NCBI GenBank assembly: GCA_934476315.1 | Contig: CAKSNQ010000002.1 | Location: 20,700 to 84,699 of the forward strand | Length of the DNA: 64,000 nt | Reading direction: 5' to 3' | Origin: an uncultured Eubacteriales bacterium | GTDB lineage: Bacteria > Bacillota > Clostridia > Oscillospirales > CAG-272 | Part shown: one piece after another, positions 24,543-33,140 of the stretch | How positions within the stretch are numbered: position 1 is the first letter of the stretch | Layout of the letters: the number at the start of each line of letters is the position of its first letter | The notes under the pieces: model-generated | The model's input: only the letters and a program-made list of their open reading frames with translations | Database searches by the model: none | Told to the model about the DNA's origin: nothing | Program-made: the position numbers and the translations under genes

Positions 24543-26489
24543 ATGAGCAAGAGAATCATTTCCATCATCCTGCTTGCCCTGACGCTCCTGTCCGCCTTGA
24601 TCCCCTGTGTCGGTGCAACCGACACGGGGGATAGCCCCTATACCTCGGAGGTCGCGCGGGAGCTGTCGGGATCAACGATCAACGGCAAAGCGTTCAATTT
24701 CGCGGATTACCCGAAAGATCGGTTCAATACCGAAGTCAGTGTTCTTTTCATCAATGAGGTTGGCTTCCGCGCCGGCTCCGACCAGTCGGACTGGGCGCTG
24801 TACCTCTACCTGTACAACCCGTCCGGACAAGCCTATGACTTCACCACAGGCAAATGCGCCGTCAATATGGGGTATGAGTGGTCGGACACGGGCGCAGTCA
24901 CAGCCTACACCAAATTCGCCCTGGAGCTGGTCAGCGCGTCCGACGAGGAGGGCATGGAAAACGTGTTCCTCAAAGTCCGCGTCAAGGATAAGACCATCGG
25001 CGCCCGTACCTTTGCCAAGCGTCTGTCGGGTAAAAGCACCCGCATTTATGCGTTCTCCGAAGTCGAGCTTCTGATTCCGGGCAAAGTCAATGCCACGAGC
25101 TTTTCGTTCGCCCGCCGCTACGAGGTCACGGGCTATGACAAGGGCTACGGTACATATGCGTCACAGAATAACAAGACGGTTAAGGACACCGGGCATAACG
25201 TGATTCAGTGCAAGCCGGTACAAACGTACTGGCGATCGGACACAAGTTCCGGCGGAAAGAATCACCGCTGGCAGGTCAACGCGGTATACTTCTCGGTGCC
25301 GAAAGCGTATTTCAAGGAGTATGACAGCCTGGACGCCGTCAAGTGTGAATGGTTCGAAGCGAAGACACAGCCGATCATTGCTACGGATGATGTGACGCTG
25401 TATACCAAACTTAAACCGTGGGTTGGCTGGCTGATTGGAGGAGATTACAACAACGGATCTACCGGAAGACGGTGGACTACGGATATTCCATATGGCTTGT
25501 GGACATCCAGTCAGTATTCCGTCAAGATGTCAGCCGGGCATGTTAATGCTTTTACGTATGGGTATAACGTGAGAAGAAATGCGGGCGTGTTAACATCGCC
25601 ACTTCTTGAGATTCCACCCAACATCAACCCTCTTGGTTGGCTTCTTCGATCAGAAGCGGGCGAGATCAAACTGAATCAGGAATTTGTCAGCAAGGACACC
25701 ATGCTGGAATATTACGCCAACATGGTGAAAGAGAAAGGTGAAGCCGCCGCACGTCAACTTCTTTTGACGAATACCGTGGACGAAGGTCGGAAATACGGAA
25801 AGCAGGAAGTAACCATCCATTTCGACGATACTTACCTTCTCGAGAATTACGACAGTAACCATAGTTGGTTTCAGAAGTTTTTAGACTATAACATTTTCAA
25901 TGGTGGGTGGAAGTATGGTACCGGCTATACCACAAAAACCGGCGAAACCTACGAAAACTTCCAGCCGATCAATATCATCGACTCTTACGAGGATATCGCC
26001 GCTACCCCCGCCCAGCTCGCTGAAAGCCTGTATTTCGCCACTGAGGAGGAAGCCCGTAAATTTAAGGAATACGCCACGGACGCCCTCAAACGCGACGAAT
26101 ACGTCGTCCTGCTCCGCTACGCTGAGCGCGATTATTACAGCGAGGTCATGGAGGTCACACCCGCCATTTCCGGCACCGCTGTGGTCGCCGTGCAGACGGT
26201 ATTTTTAGACTTTGACATTATCGAGCTGGACTTCAAAAAGGACGCGGAAACGATCGTCGTCCCCGTGACGTCCAGCCCCACCAACGGCATTGGCGGCATC
26301 AAAGCGCCGCAGGTGGACGACACCAACCCGGGCAAATACCTCGGCGAGGCAGTCAAAGACGCCATGAATACCGGAAAGGACCTTGTCCGCCGCATCGTCG
26401 GCATTGTCCTGATCGTCCTCGGGGTGCTGGTGCTCCTGAAGGTCGTGCAGATCGGTGTCAGACTGTTCCGGGATAACCGGGACTGGTGA
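24543..26489 (+). CDS. Large surface protein with signal peptide and C-terminal membrane anchor (pIII-like topology)
   Basis: 648 aa. A Sec signal peptide (IISIILLALTLLSALIPCVGA, cleavage near residue 25) leads to an ectodomain of about 580 residues rich in Tyr, Trp and Thr. Near the end is one helix (VGIVLIVLGVLVLLKVVQIGV, about 617-638) with a short basic tail. This is the topology of the filamentous-phage adsorption protein pIII. No sequence similarity is recognised, so function is inferred from topology and position before the 33-aa protein and the ATPase. ATG at 24543 has AGGTGG upstream. GTG at 24534 lies within it. Confidence 0.75.
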   Translation: MSKRIISIILLALTLLSALIPCVGATDTGDSPYTSEVARELSGSTINGKAFNFADYPKDRFNTEVSVLFINEVGFRAGSDQSDWALYLYLYNPSGQAYDFTTGKCAVNMGYEWSDTGAVTAYTKFALELVSASDEEGMENVFLKVRVKDKTIGARTFAKRLSGKSTRIYAFSEVELLIPGKVNATSFSFARRYEVTGYDKGYGTYASQNNKTVKDTGHNVIQCKPVQTYWRSDTSSGGKNHRWQVNAVYFSVPKAYFKEYDSLDAVKCEWFEAKTQPIIATDDVTLYTKLKPWVGWLIGGDYNNGSTGRRWTTDIPYGLWTSSQYSVKMSAGHVNAFTYGYNVRRNAGVLTSPLLEIPPNINPLGWLLRSEAGEIKLNQEFVSKDTMLEYYANMVKEKGEAAARQLLLTNTVDEGRKYGKQEVTIHFDDTYLLENYDSNHSWFQKFLDYNIFNGGWKYGTGYTTKTGETYENFQPINIIDSYEDIAATPAQLAESLYFATEEEARKFKEYATDALKRDEYVVLLRYAERDYYSEVMEVTPAISGTAVVAVQTVFLDFDIIELDFKKDAETIVVPVTSSPTNGIGGIKAPQVDDTNPGKYLGEAVKDAMNTGKDLVRRIVGIVLIVLGVLVLLKVVQIGVRLFRDNRDW

Positions 26490-26504
26490 TCGGAGGAGCG
26501 ACCC

Positions 26505-26606
26505 ATGAACAAAAAAAGAATGTGGAGATACGGCGTGCGTGTTCTCTTCGGCGCCCTTACGCTTTACGCGCTGGGGTACGTCGTCTACACGTTTACCGTG
26601 ATCTGA
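26505..26606 (+). CDS. 33-aa single-span membrane microprotein
   Basis: Starts at ATG 26505 with GGAGGAG 7 nt upstream. The product has a basic N-terminus (MNKKRMWRYGVR) and one hydrophobic helix to the C-terminus. Gap of 15 bp to the pIII-like gene and 22 bp to the ATPase gene. Size and topology equal the minor coat proteins pVII/pIX of filamentous phages (32-33 aa). Confidence 0.75.
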   Translation: MNKKRMWRYGVRVLFGALTLYALGYVVYTFTVI

Positions 26607-26628
26607 AACAAAGAAAGGTGCAGATGCT

Positions 26629-29154
26629 ATGAGTATGAATAAACAAGAGTATAAGGACGCCCTGAGAGCCGCGAGAGCACATTCTGAGAGTGAGAGACGA
26701 AAACGGCGGGCAACAGAGCGCCGATGCCGCTCCCTCCTCAGGAACACGAAAAAAGAGCGTGCGAGAGCGGCACGGGTAGCGCGCCGTGAGAGATTAAAAG
26801 AGGAAAAGCAGGAAAAGCAACTGCACCTCAAAGCCAAAAAGAGCCACAGAGCCGAGGCAAGAGCAAAACGTCGGGAGCAGTCCCGGCAAAAGAAGTGGGA
26901 AACCGCAATCAGAAAAGCCTCGGGCGTCCGCAAGGGCGCCCTTTGCTCTGCATTTTGCGCCCTGCGACGTTTTTTCCGTCGGATAGGTCAACGAACCGTC
27001 GGAATGTTTCATGCGCTCCTTGGGGTGAATTTTCGGGCGTGGGTGCTGTTTGTCGGTCTGTGCCTGTCGGTTGCCGCCCTTTTTTGGCTTTTCCCGGTCT
27101 CCCTGGAGCGTCTTGTGGGCGCGTGGGGAGATCTCCGGGGTGCTGTCGTCTATTACTTTGTGAAGATGGCAGGCGGCGAGCCGACGGGAGAGCTGAGCGT
27201 CAACACCATGCCGCAGATTGATCTGCGACGTGTCTGCCCGTTTGACCTGGATAACCTGTTGCGCAAGCTGTCCGCCCTGCCCGGGGCATTATGCTCAAAG
27301 GAGATGTTGACACGCTACTTTGCCGCCACCGGGCGGGTGCTGTATTATATCAGCTTCTACGGGCTTATGTTTTTGCCGCTGGGGATCCTCGGCTGGATTT
27401 TATTCCGGCGATACCTGTTTGCCCCCCGCACAGAGCACGGGGACACCAAGCCTTACCGTTTCTTCCAAGGGAAGTTGTTGCCGCCCGTGCGCCGCGTGAC
27501 CTGCGCGGTCCGGAACTTTCTTGCCTATGCGGATACAACGCCGTACCCCACGCTCTACCTGCTGGTGTGGCTGGTCAACCTTAATCTTGTCACCGTGCTC
27601 GCCGAGTTCTACGCCTGGTATTTTTACGCCGCGGCATCGCTGTCCTTTGCCTCGGTCGGCGTCAATCTGTGCCGGCTGGCGGTTGATCTTCTGATCGCTT
27701 TCTGGTCTGCCCCTCTGATCGTGTGGATCCTCCTCGGGTTCAAGATCTTCGACGCCTGGCGGCGGCGCATTGGGTATATGCTCCTGCGCCACCATGAAGC
27801 AAAGAACGCCGGGTTTTTCTCGGGTCTTGCCGTCGCCGTCCTCGTCGTCGGCACCATGGGCAAGGGCAAGACCCAGCTCATTACCGATATGGGACTGACC
27901 GGGCAGAATTATTTCCGCCGCAAGGCGCGTGAGCTGATTTTGCGGGTGGATATGCAGTTTCCGCACTTTCCGTGGCAACGCTTCGAGGACGCGCTTGGGT
28001 GCGCCGTCCGCGCCGGAGCCATCCATAACTGGGCGGACTGCAAATATTTTGTCCGCCGCCGTAGGGCAGTTTATGAGAGAAACCCCACCCCGCATAACAT
28101 GTGGGGCTACCGCGCCGAGCTTCACGGAGATACCTATCGGGACGACCTCGGCGCCCGCTCCCTGTGGGACGCGCTGGAGAGCTACGCCCGGCTGTATTAT
28201 CTGTACGCGCTGAACAGCTCGCTCATCAGCGCCAATTATAGCGTCAGAGATGACGCAACCCCCGTGTGCCTCGGCAATTTCCCCACGTGGAACGATGACT
28301 TTTTCGAGCGTGCCGTGCCGGAGATCGAGGAATATTGCCACATCCTGGACTTTGATACCTTGCGCACCGGCAAGCTCGTCGAGGAAGATAACCCGTTCCG
28401 CGGCTCCAAGGAGTTCGGCGTCGATCTTTTGTCCGAGCTGGGCAAGGAACGCGGGAACATGCTGGAGAACCGGGGGCTGAAAAAACAGGACGAACAGACC
28501 AACCCCCTTAACGACGGCTTTGACAACCGTGTCAAAATGCACCGACACGGGGCAGTCGTGGAAAATTTCTGCTTTGCGAAAATTCTCGGAGACGAACAGC
28601 GGGACAGCTCGCTGGGCGCCAACCTGCGGGAGCTGTGCTCCATCGTGGACATCGCCGACCGGGAGGACTCGCTCCTGACCATGCCGGGCTACGCCCTCGG
28701 GAGCCTGCTTTGGGGACTGTTCTTTGAAAAGTTCGTGGACCTGTACGGAACCCTGCGGTACCGCCGCGGCGACCATTCGCTGTTTCTGTACCTGTTCAAA
28801 TCGGTTTTCGGTGTCCTGTATCGTCATCATATGCACATTGTCAATACCTTCGGCTTTTCCGAGCTGACCCTGCAAACGGCATCCGGAAGCGGCAAAGATC
28901 TCCCGGAGAAGCATAAATACTACCTTGCGTATAAGAAAATTTACGCAAGACGGTATAAAACGGACTGCTACGGCGAGCTGTTTGCCACGCAAGCGGCGGC
29001 ATCCGGAACAGGACTGGCGGACTACCCGACCTATGCGGACTTGCAGGCAAACACCGACGAGCTTCACAGCCAGCATAGCTATTTTATGGATTCGATCATC
29101 CGCCAATTCGGCGCCGACGACGACCAAGCCCCCGCTCCGAGATCGCCGAAATGA
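26629..29154 (+). CDS. Multi-span membrane P-loop ATPase (Zot/HerA-like candidate)
   Basis: 841 aa. A very basic, coiled N-terminus (1-120) is followed by transmembrane helices at about 137-156, 237-260, 309-329, 331-350 and 352-372. Walker A GTMGKGKT (408-415) comes next, then an ATPase-like domain. VDLLSELGKERGN (around 610) could hold the Walker B acid. KMHRHGAVVENFCFAKILGDEQRDSSLGANLREL resembles the segment of Zot/FtsK-type motors after Walker B. Inovirus Zot (pI) is smaller with one span, so this would be an enlarged form. A conjugative coupling protein is the alternative, but no relaxase is present. Confidence 0.7.
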   Translation: MSMNKQEYKDALRAARAHSESERRKRRATERRCRSLLRNTKKERARAARVARRERLKEEKQEKQLHLKAKKSHRAEARAKRREQSRQKKWETAIRKASGVRKGALCSAFCALRRFFRRIGQRTVGMFHALLGVNFRAWVLFVGLCLSVAALFWLFPVSLERLVGAWGDLRGAVVYYFVKMAGGEPTGELSVNTMPQIDLRRVCPFDLDNLLRKLSALPGALCSKEMLTRYFAATGRVLYYISFYGLMFLPLGILGWILFRRYLFAPRTEHGDTKPYRFFQGKLLPPVRRVTCAVRNFLAYADTTPYPTLYLLVWLVNLNLVTVLAEFYAWYFYAAASLSFASVGVNLCRLAVDLLIAFWSAPLIVWILLGFKIFDAWRRRIGYMLLRHHEAKNAGFFSGLAVAVLVVGTMGKGKTQLITDMGLTGQNYFRRKARELILRVDMQFPHFPWQRFEDALGCAVRAGAIHNWADCKYFVRRRRAVYERNPTPHNMWGYRAELHGDTYRDDLGARSLWDALESYARLYYLYALNSSLISANYSVRDDATPVCLGNFPTWNDDFFERAVPEIEEYCHILDFDTLRTGKLVEEDNPFRGSKEFGVDLLSELGKERGNMLENRGLKKQDEQTNPLNDGFDNRVKMHRHGAVVENFCFAKILGDEQRDSSLGANLRELCSIVDIADREDSLLTMPGYALGSLLWGLFFEKFVDLYGTLRYRRGDHSLFLYLFKSVFGVLYRHHMHIVNTFGFSELTLQTASGSGKDLPEKHKYYLAYKKIYARRYKTDCYGELFATQAAASGTGLADYPTYADLQANTDELHSQHSYFMDSIIRQFGADDDQAPAPRSPK

Positions 29155-29155
29155 C

Positions 29156-29181
29156 CAAATTCGCAAGCGCTTGCGAATTTG
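29156..29181. repeat. 26-bp perfect palindrome after the ATPase gene
   Basis: Arms CAAATTCGCAAGC / GCTTGCGAATTTG, starting 2 bp after the stop codon. Its core recurs at 30322-30351. No T-run follows, so a simple terminator is unlikely. Confidence 0.8.
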
Positions 29182-29336
29182 AAACAGGCAGTGTTGCAGG
29201 ACGCTCTCAAAGAGAGATTGCATATTACCGATCGCTGAGCGCATACAGAGGAGCCACATCCGAAAGGACGCGGCTCTTTTTGCTGTTACCGAGACACCGG
29301 ATAAGTATATCTCCTATCTACATCTATTTACTACGA

Positions 29337-29850
29337 CAGCCATTCTACACCCTCTTGTCTTTCTCGTCCTCCTCACCTTTATACTCTCTCTTTGTCTTCT
29401 TCAACCGGACTTCACTGCCCTGTAACTACTGTCATATGCATACTCTCCCCACTCGTCTTTCTTCACCGCGATAGCCACTCTAACCCCTCTCATCTTTCCC
29501 GTCACCCCTCACCTTTTTACGCTCTCTTTGTCTTCTTCAACCGGACTTCGCTGCCCTGTAACTACTGTCAAATGCACACTCTCCCCATTCGTCTTTCTTC
29601 CCCCCGCGATAGCCATTCTTAACCCTCTCGTCTTTCCCGTCCCCCTCACCTTTTTACGCTCTCTTTGTCTGCTCCAACCGGACTCCACTGCCCTGTAATT
29701 ACTGTCATATGCATACTCTCCCCACTCGTCTTTCTTCACCGCGATAGCCACTCTAACCCCTCTCGCCTTTCCCGTCACCCCTCACCTTTTTACGCTCTCT
29801 TTGTCTTCTTCAACCGGACTCCACTGCTCTGTAACTACTGTCATATGTAC
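29337..29850. repeat. 136-bp tandem repeat, four copies
   Basis: Equivalent points lie at 29382, 29518, 29655 and 29791 (136, 137, 136 bp). The plus strand is pyrimidine-rich. Copies share CGCGATAGCCA, CTCTCTTTGTCTTCTTCAAC, CCGGACT, and CATATG-type segments with scattered substitutions. There is no spacer between copies, so it is not a CRISPR. Confidence 0.9.
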
Positions 29851-30321
29851 GTTCCCCCGCCTATCTCCACCTATCCGCCTCGTCTACCCGCGATAGCGAC
29901 AACTGATCTGAACTTTCTCGGTCAGCAAACCATTTTGAATATGCAACGAAACGTCACGCTCCTTGTGGATCCTCGGGGCGACGCCCGAACCATCGGAAAG
30001 CCGCCGAACCCACCCACGCTCTGATCTCCATGGTGAGGGGCAAGCCCCTCGCCATATTGACCCAAGCGGTAGCGCGGGCAGAGCGACGCACAGCAGAAAA
30101 ATCCAACAGTTGAAACTAATGCACCGGTGGTCGTAAATCCGACCGCTGAATCAAGGAACTGTGCACTGCACAATGCCCTGCCCGCCCCCGCTCATCCGCC
30201 TTATCCAACTCGCGTCCCTTGCAAACTGTCAGCGTCAGCTAAAGCACACCGCCCGCGATAGCGGCAACTGAATAAAAGCATCTGTATTCTCCGCCGCAAA
30301 GCGGCGCAGCTGAATAAAAGA

Positions 30322-30351
30322 CGCAAATTCGCAATCGCTTGCGAATTTGCG
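30322..30351. repeat. 13-bp-arm palindrome related to the one at 29156
   Basis: CGCAAATTCGCAA-TCGC-TTGCGAATTTGCG. Shares the arm AAATTCGCAA with the palindrome at 29156-29181. Confidence 0.8.
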
Positions 30352-30365
30352 CCGTTATTCGTCTC

Positions 30366-30431
30366 CGATCGCAAAAGGAAGAGGGCGGCGGAAAGCGCAT
30401 ATGCGCGCCCGCCGCCCGGCTTTTGCGATCG
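30366..30431. repeat. 66-nt nested hairpin near attR
   Basis: Outer arms CGATCGCAAAAG / CTTTTGCGATCG, middle arms GGGCGGCGG / CCGCCGCCC, inner palindrome GCGCATATGCGC. Very stable and not followed by a T-run. A candidate packaging signal or single-strand origin. Confidence 0.7.
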
Positions 30432-30513
30432 AACGTTACAAAGTTATACGAATAAAATTCAATACAACATCAAAAATGTATTGATATATAAAGGGTTCTT
30501 GTGTAACAAAATT

Positions 30514-30674
30514 GGTTCAAGTCCCGTTTCTCGCACCAACGCAAAAAGCAAGGAAAAACACCGCATTTCAGGGTTTTCCCTTGCTTTTTCTATGTTTTTC
30601 GGCTCTTTTGATTGCACGCTGGCGCAAAAATTATTCCTTGGGAAAGGGATAAATTATCAGAAAAAATGCGTTTT
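30514..30674. repeat. attR: right end of the integrated element
   Basis: Copy of the tRNA-Leu 3' end and its terminator (matches 10259-10419, the first 64 bp exactly). The tRNA 5' part is absent here, which marks this as the distal junction. Confidence 0.92.
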
Positions 30675-30730
30675 TCACACGAAATTTTCACACGGATTCA
30701 AAACATTTTCCACAAGAAAATGAACGAAAG

Positions 30731-31051
30731 ATGCATGCGCATGGAAAACGCGGAGACAACTCCCCCCGGAATTTTTTCGGCAACGGCTTTTTTGACTGGC
30801 AAATTTCAAACAAAATCCATGAGAACATGTAGAAGGATCGTCAGTACAACGCGGAGAAGTATTGGGGCGGATTTCCCAAAGCCCCCCTGCCCTCCGGCTA
30901 CCGTCTCCCGGATTGGGCGATCGGCGGCTTCAAAAAGCACGACGCGCCGGTTCTCTCACCGCGCGCGGGCGAGTGTGACTGCTGTCATTTCGGCGGCAGT
31001 GAGTACTACACCTGTCTTGCCGTATCCGACAATGTCAAGGCGGGCGGCTGA
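30731..31051 (+). pseudogene. Gene interrupted by an in-frame TAG
   Basis: A 107-codon frame from ATG 30731 to TGA 31051, broken only by TAG at 30830-30832 (codon 34). The part after the TAG has the GC-rich third positions of real genes here and reads as a plausible protein (WGGFPKAPLPSGYRLPDW, GECDCCHFGG). It has no start codon of its own after the TAG. No family recognised. Either a nonsense-mutated gene beside attR or a gene read through TAG. Confidence 0.6.
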
Positions 31052-31165
31052 CCGACGACCGATGGTCGATGGTAGATGATGTTCCGCGATTTCAGCACGA
31101 CTTCCGGAAGCGTCAAGCAAAAAAGTGCCCGATTCCGCGCTTTCCGCACAGGACCGGGCGCCGGA

Positions 31166-31210
31166 ACGGGGCTGTTAAAAAACATCGAGTTTTTTAACAG
31201 CCCCGTTTTT
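31166..31210. terminator. Bidirectional hairpin terminator, member of a dispersed family
   Basis: Perfect 18-bp arms starting ACGGGGCTGTTAAAAAAC with a 5-nt loop, followed by TTTTT. Ends the minus-strand XRE regulator and the plus-strand broken gene. Related hairpins occur at 35874, 54258 and 54424. Confidence 0.8.
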
Positions 31211-31221
31211 GTTGCGGTTTT

Positions 31222-32319
31222 TCAGGGTGCGTCGCCCCGCTCCGCCCGGCTACTCGCCCGCCCCTCCGCAAAAGCGGCGTACCTTTGCTGCATTTCGACA
31301 ATCCCGCTCCGGAAGGATTCCAACTCCGGGGCTTCCCGCATGCTCTGCAACAGCCTTTGGCACAGCCGTTCGGCGGTCGCGGCGCTCTCCCCGTCGATTC
31401 CGTCGAAAAAGGGCGGTCGGTTCTCCCGCGCGGCGTCGTTCATCTGTCGCTCCAGCGCCGCGAAAATCCGCCGGATGTAAGCGGCGGCGTTATCGGGCTG
31501 TCCCGCCCGCACGTAGTTCACGGCAAGCTCGCGATAGTCGCAGAGCAGGGGCGGGTCATAGAAGCCCGCGTATTTGTCATCCAGAATGGCTTCGTACAGC
31601 GCCGCCGCGCGCTGATAATAGAAAATCTTTTCCGTCGGCGGCATATCCGGCAGGATGAGTTGTCGGATCGAGCACTCGGCAAGGTCCAAAAGGTACAGGA
31701 TATTTTTCCTGATCTGCGTGCGGTACTCCTCCCCTGTCAGGACGTACTTTGCATAGACCTCCCGGCTGTGCCGGAGCAATGGGAGCTTGCGGTAGTAGGA
31801 GATTCCCCGCTCCGCCGCGCGCGGGTCGTGCGACTCGGCGCAGATCTGGAGCATAATACGGTAAATTTCATTCCGGATGTCGTCGTCCGTACAGCACTTC
31901 TCCGCGTGGTCCGAAAGCGAAATCATCGTATCCATATGATCCTGCGCGAACAGTCGCTTGCGCAGGACATGGAGCATGACCTCGGGGTAATTTCTGTATT
32001 CATCCGGGTTCAGCTCGATCTCCCGCATCCACGCCCGGTACACGCCCTCCCAGTCCTCCCGCGCATAAAGTGCGCGAACCTCCGCTTCAAATTCCTGTCG
32101 GTGCTCGGTGCTCCACACCCTGTCCATATCAAAGATGGCGTCGATCGAGCAACGAAAAAGCACCGCGATCCGGGGGAGGAGCATAATGTCCGGAGACAGC
32201 AGTCCGCGTTCCCATTTGGAGACGGTCTGGGCGGACACGCCGAGGCGGTCGGCGACCTCGCTCTGCGTCATATGGCGCGCCATTCTCAACTGCTTCCATT
32301 TATTTTTCAGTTCCATCAT
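31222..32319 (-). CDS. XRE-family transcriptional regulator with long C-terminal domain
   Basis: 365 aa. The N-terminal helix-turn-helix (MTQSEVADRLGVSAQTVSKWERG) is of the type common in Clostridia sensor-regulators. About 290 residues follow that look like helical repeats (many Tyr, Arg, Leu; TPR-like) and may bind a peptide or ligand. ATG 32319 (or the adjacent ATG at 32316) follows GTGAGG. The gene starts 5 bp after the stop of the membrane protein gene, so they form an operon and the regulator may control it. Confidence 0.85.
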   Translation of the reverse strand: MMELKNKWKQLRMARHMTQSEVADRLGVSAQTVSKWERGLLSPDIMLLPRIAVLFRCSIDAIFDMDRVWSTEHRQEFEAEVRALYAREDWEGVYRAWMREIELNPDEYRNYPEVMLHVLRKRLFAQDHMDTMISLSDHAEKCCTDDDIRNEIYRIMLQICAESHDPRAAERGISYYRKLPLLRHSREVYAKYVLTGEEYRTQIRKNILYLLDLAECSIRQLILPDMPPTEKIFYYQRAAALYEAILDDKYAGFYDPPLLCDYRELAVNYVRAGQPDNAAAYIRRIFAALERQMNDAARENRPPFFDGIDGESAATAERLCQRLLQSMREAPELESFRSGIVEMQQRYAAFAEGRASSRAERGDAP

Positions 32320-32323
32320 GACC

Positions 32324-32860
32324 TCACGCCCGGCTCTTTCTCCAATAATTATATTTCTTTTTTCTGTACAGCAGGAGGAAGGCGAGGTAGGCGACGCAAT
32401 CCAGCAGGGCGCTGAGGGCGTACCCGACAAACGGGACGGGAATACACGTATCAAACAGGCACAACGGGGCAAAGAGGAGCGTGACAACGGAGATCGTTTT
32501 TCGCTCAAAGACGACCTTATCGAAGGTATTCAGCGCGAAACAGCACACCGCAACCGCCGCTATGGCGAGCAATGTCCGCGCCTCACGCTTCAGCACGAGC
32601 CGGAAATCGTCGGAAAGCGAGGTGTACGCGCCATCCTTGTAGTCCGCCAGCACTTCCCGCTCCCCGACGGAACCTCTGATTTTGGATATCGCCAGCAGGA
32701 CAAAGCCAAACGCGAGCGTTGTCATGGCGGCGACAAGGAAAAGTGCGAGCGTCGGGCGGTTCAGTCCGCTCAGAATGGCACCCCAGATGGCGTACAGGGC
32801 GACGTACGCCACCAGTGTGGCAACAGAAGCCAGCGTAATATTCCACAGCGTTCGTTTCAT
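32324..32860 (-). CDS. Small integral membrane protein, unknown function
   Basis: 178 aa with about five hydrophobic segments: around residues 10-30, 38-58, 97-113, 124-140 and 145-163. No catalytic motif. First gene of the pair with the XRE regulator. Such pairs often are a regulator with its cognate transporter or immunity protein, but nothing here shows which. Confidence 0.75.
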   Translation of the reverse strand: MKRTLWNITLASVATLVAYVALYAIWGAILSGLNRPTLALFLVAAMTTLAFGFVLLAISKIRGSVGEREVLADYKDGAYTSLSDDFRLVLKREARTLLAIAAVAVCCFALNTFDKVVFERKTISVVTLLFAPLCLFDTCIPVPFVGYALSALLDCVAYLAFLLLYRKKKYNYWRKSRA

Positions 32861-33069
32861 TGCAATCTCCTGATATGCCGTTTTTTATATTATAACACAG
32901 GAGCCGGCAGTTGTAAACAGACAATATGGCGCGCGGTTGTGTCCGTTTTGTATCAGTGCGCCGCTTCCCTGCCCACCATAGCCCACCGCGTGCGCCGACG
33001 CCTGCCCTCCCCACATTTTCCCTCGCGCTTGCCTTTCGACAAAAAATCTTGCCAAATGGTGATTTTTTC

Positions 33070-33098
33070 TTGCATTTCAGCAAAAAGAGTGATATAAT
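33070..33098 (+). promoter_or_regulatory. Promoter of the small XRE gene and probably ftsH
   Basis: TTGCAT (33070-33075), 17-bp spacer, TATAAT (33093-33098). Confidence 0.7.
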
Positions 33099-33140
33099 GG
33101 GGAAAACACGGGGCTATCCCGGGAAACGGAGGCTACAACC

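Larger units (their letters stand above)
29155..30513. other. Non-coding, repeat-rich right end of the element
   Basis: 1.36 kb with no convincing gene. It holds two related palindromes at its ends (29156 and 30322), a four-copy 136-bp array and a 66-nt nested hairpin. The open frames across the array repeat with it and lack start signals. In filamentous phages the long intergenic region holds the packaging signal and the complementary-strand origin. Such roles are plausible here but unproven. Confidence 0.7.
10259..30577. mobile_element. Integrated CRESS-Rep, filamentous-phage-like element (about 20.26 kb)
   Basis: Bounded by the tRNA-Leu direct repeats. It carries an integrase next to attL, a divergent S24 repressor/Cro switch, an early module, a stem-loop origin with a TAGTATTAC nonamer, and a CRESS Rep. 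A late module has surface proteins and a membrane P-loop ATPase, and a 1.3-kb repeat-rich non-coding end completes it. There is no relaxase, VirB4, terminase, capsid or tail gene. This argues against a conjugative element and a tailed phage, and for a filamentous (inovirus-like) prophage or satellite. The latter is inference. Confidence 0.85.

Noticed and set aside
22496..24625. 709-codon minus-strand frame
   Set aside because: Antisense of the Cys-rich repeat gene; no start signal.
29337..29850. CRISPR array
   Set aside because: The 136-bp units are contiguous without unique spacers and no cas gene is present. The same holds for the 36-bp repeat at 4116.
29392..30024. Small proteins encoded across the 136-bp array
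   Set aside because: Frames repeat with the array, differ between copies in stops, and have no ribosome-binding sites.
10259..30577. Integrative conjugative element or tailed prophage
   Set aside because: No relaxase, VirB4/T4SS genes, terminase, portal or capsid gene. The single membrane ATPase and surface proteins do not make a conjugation system.
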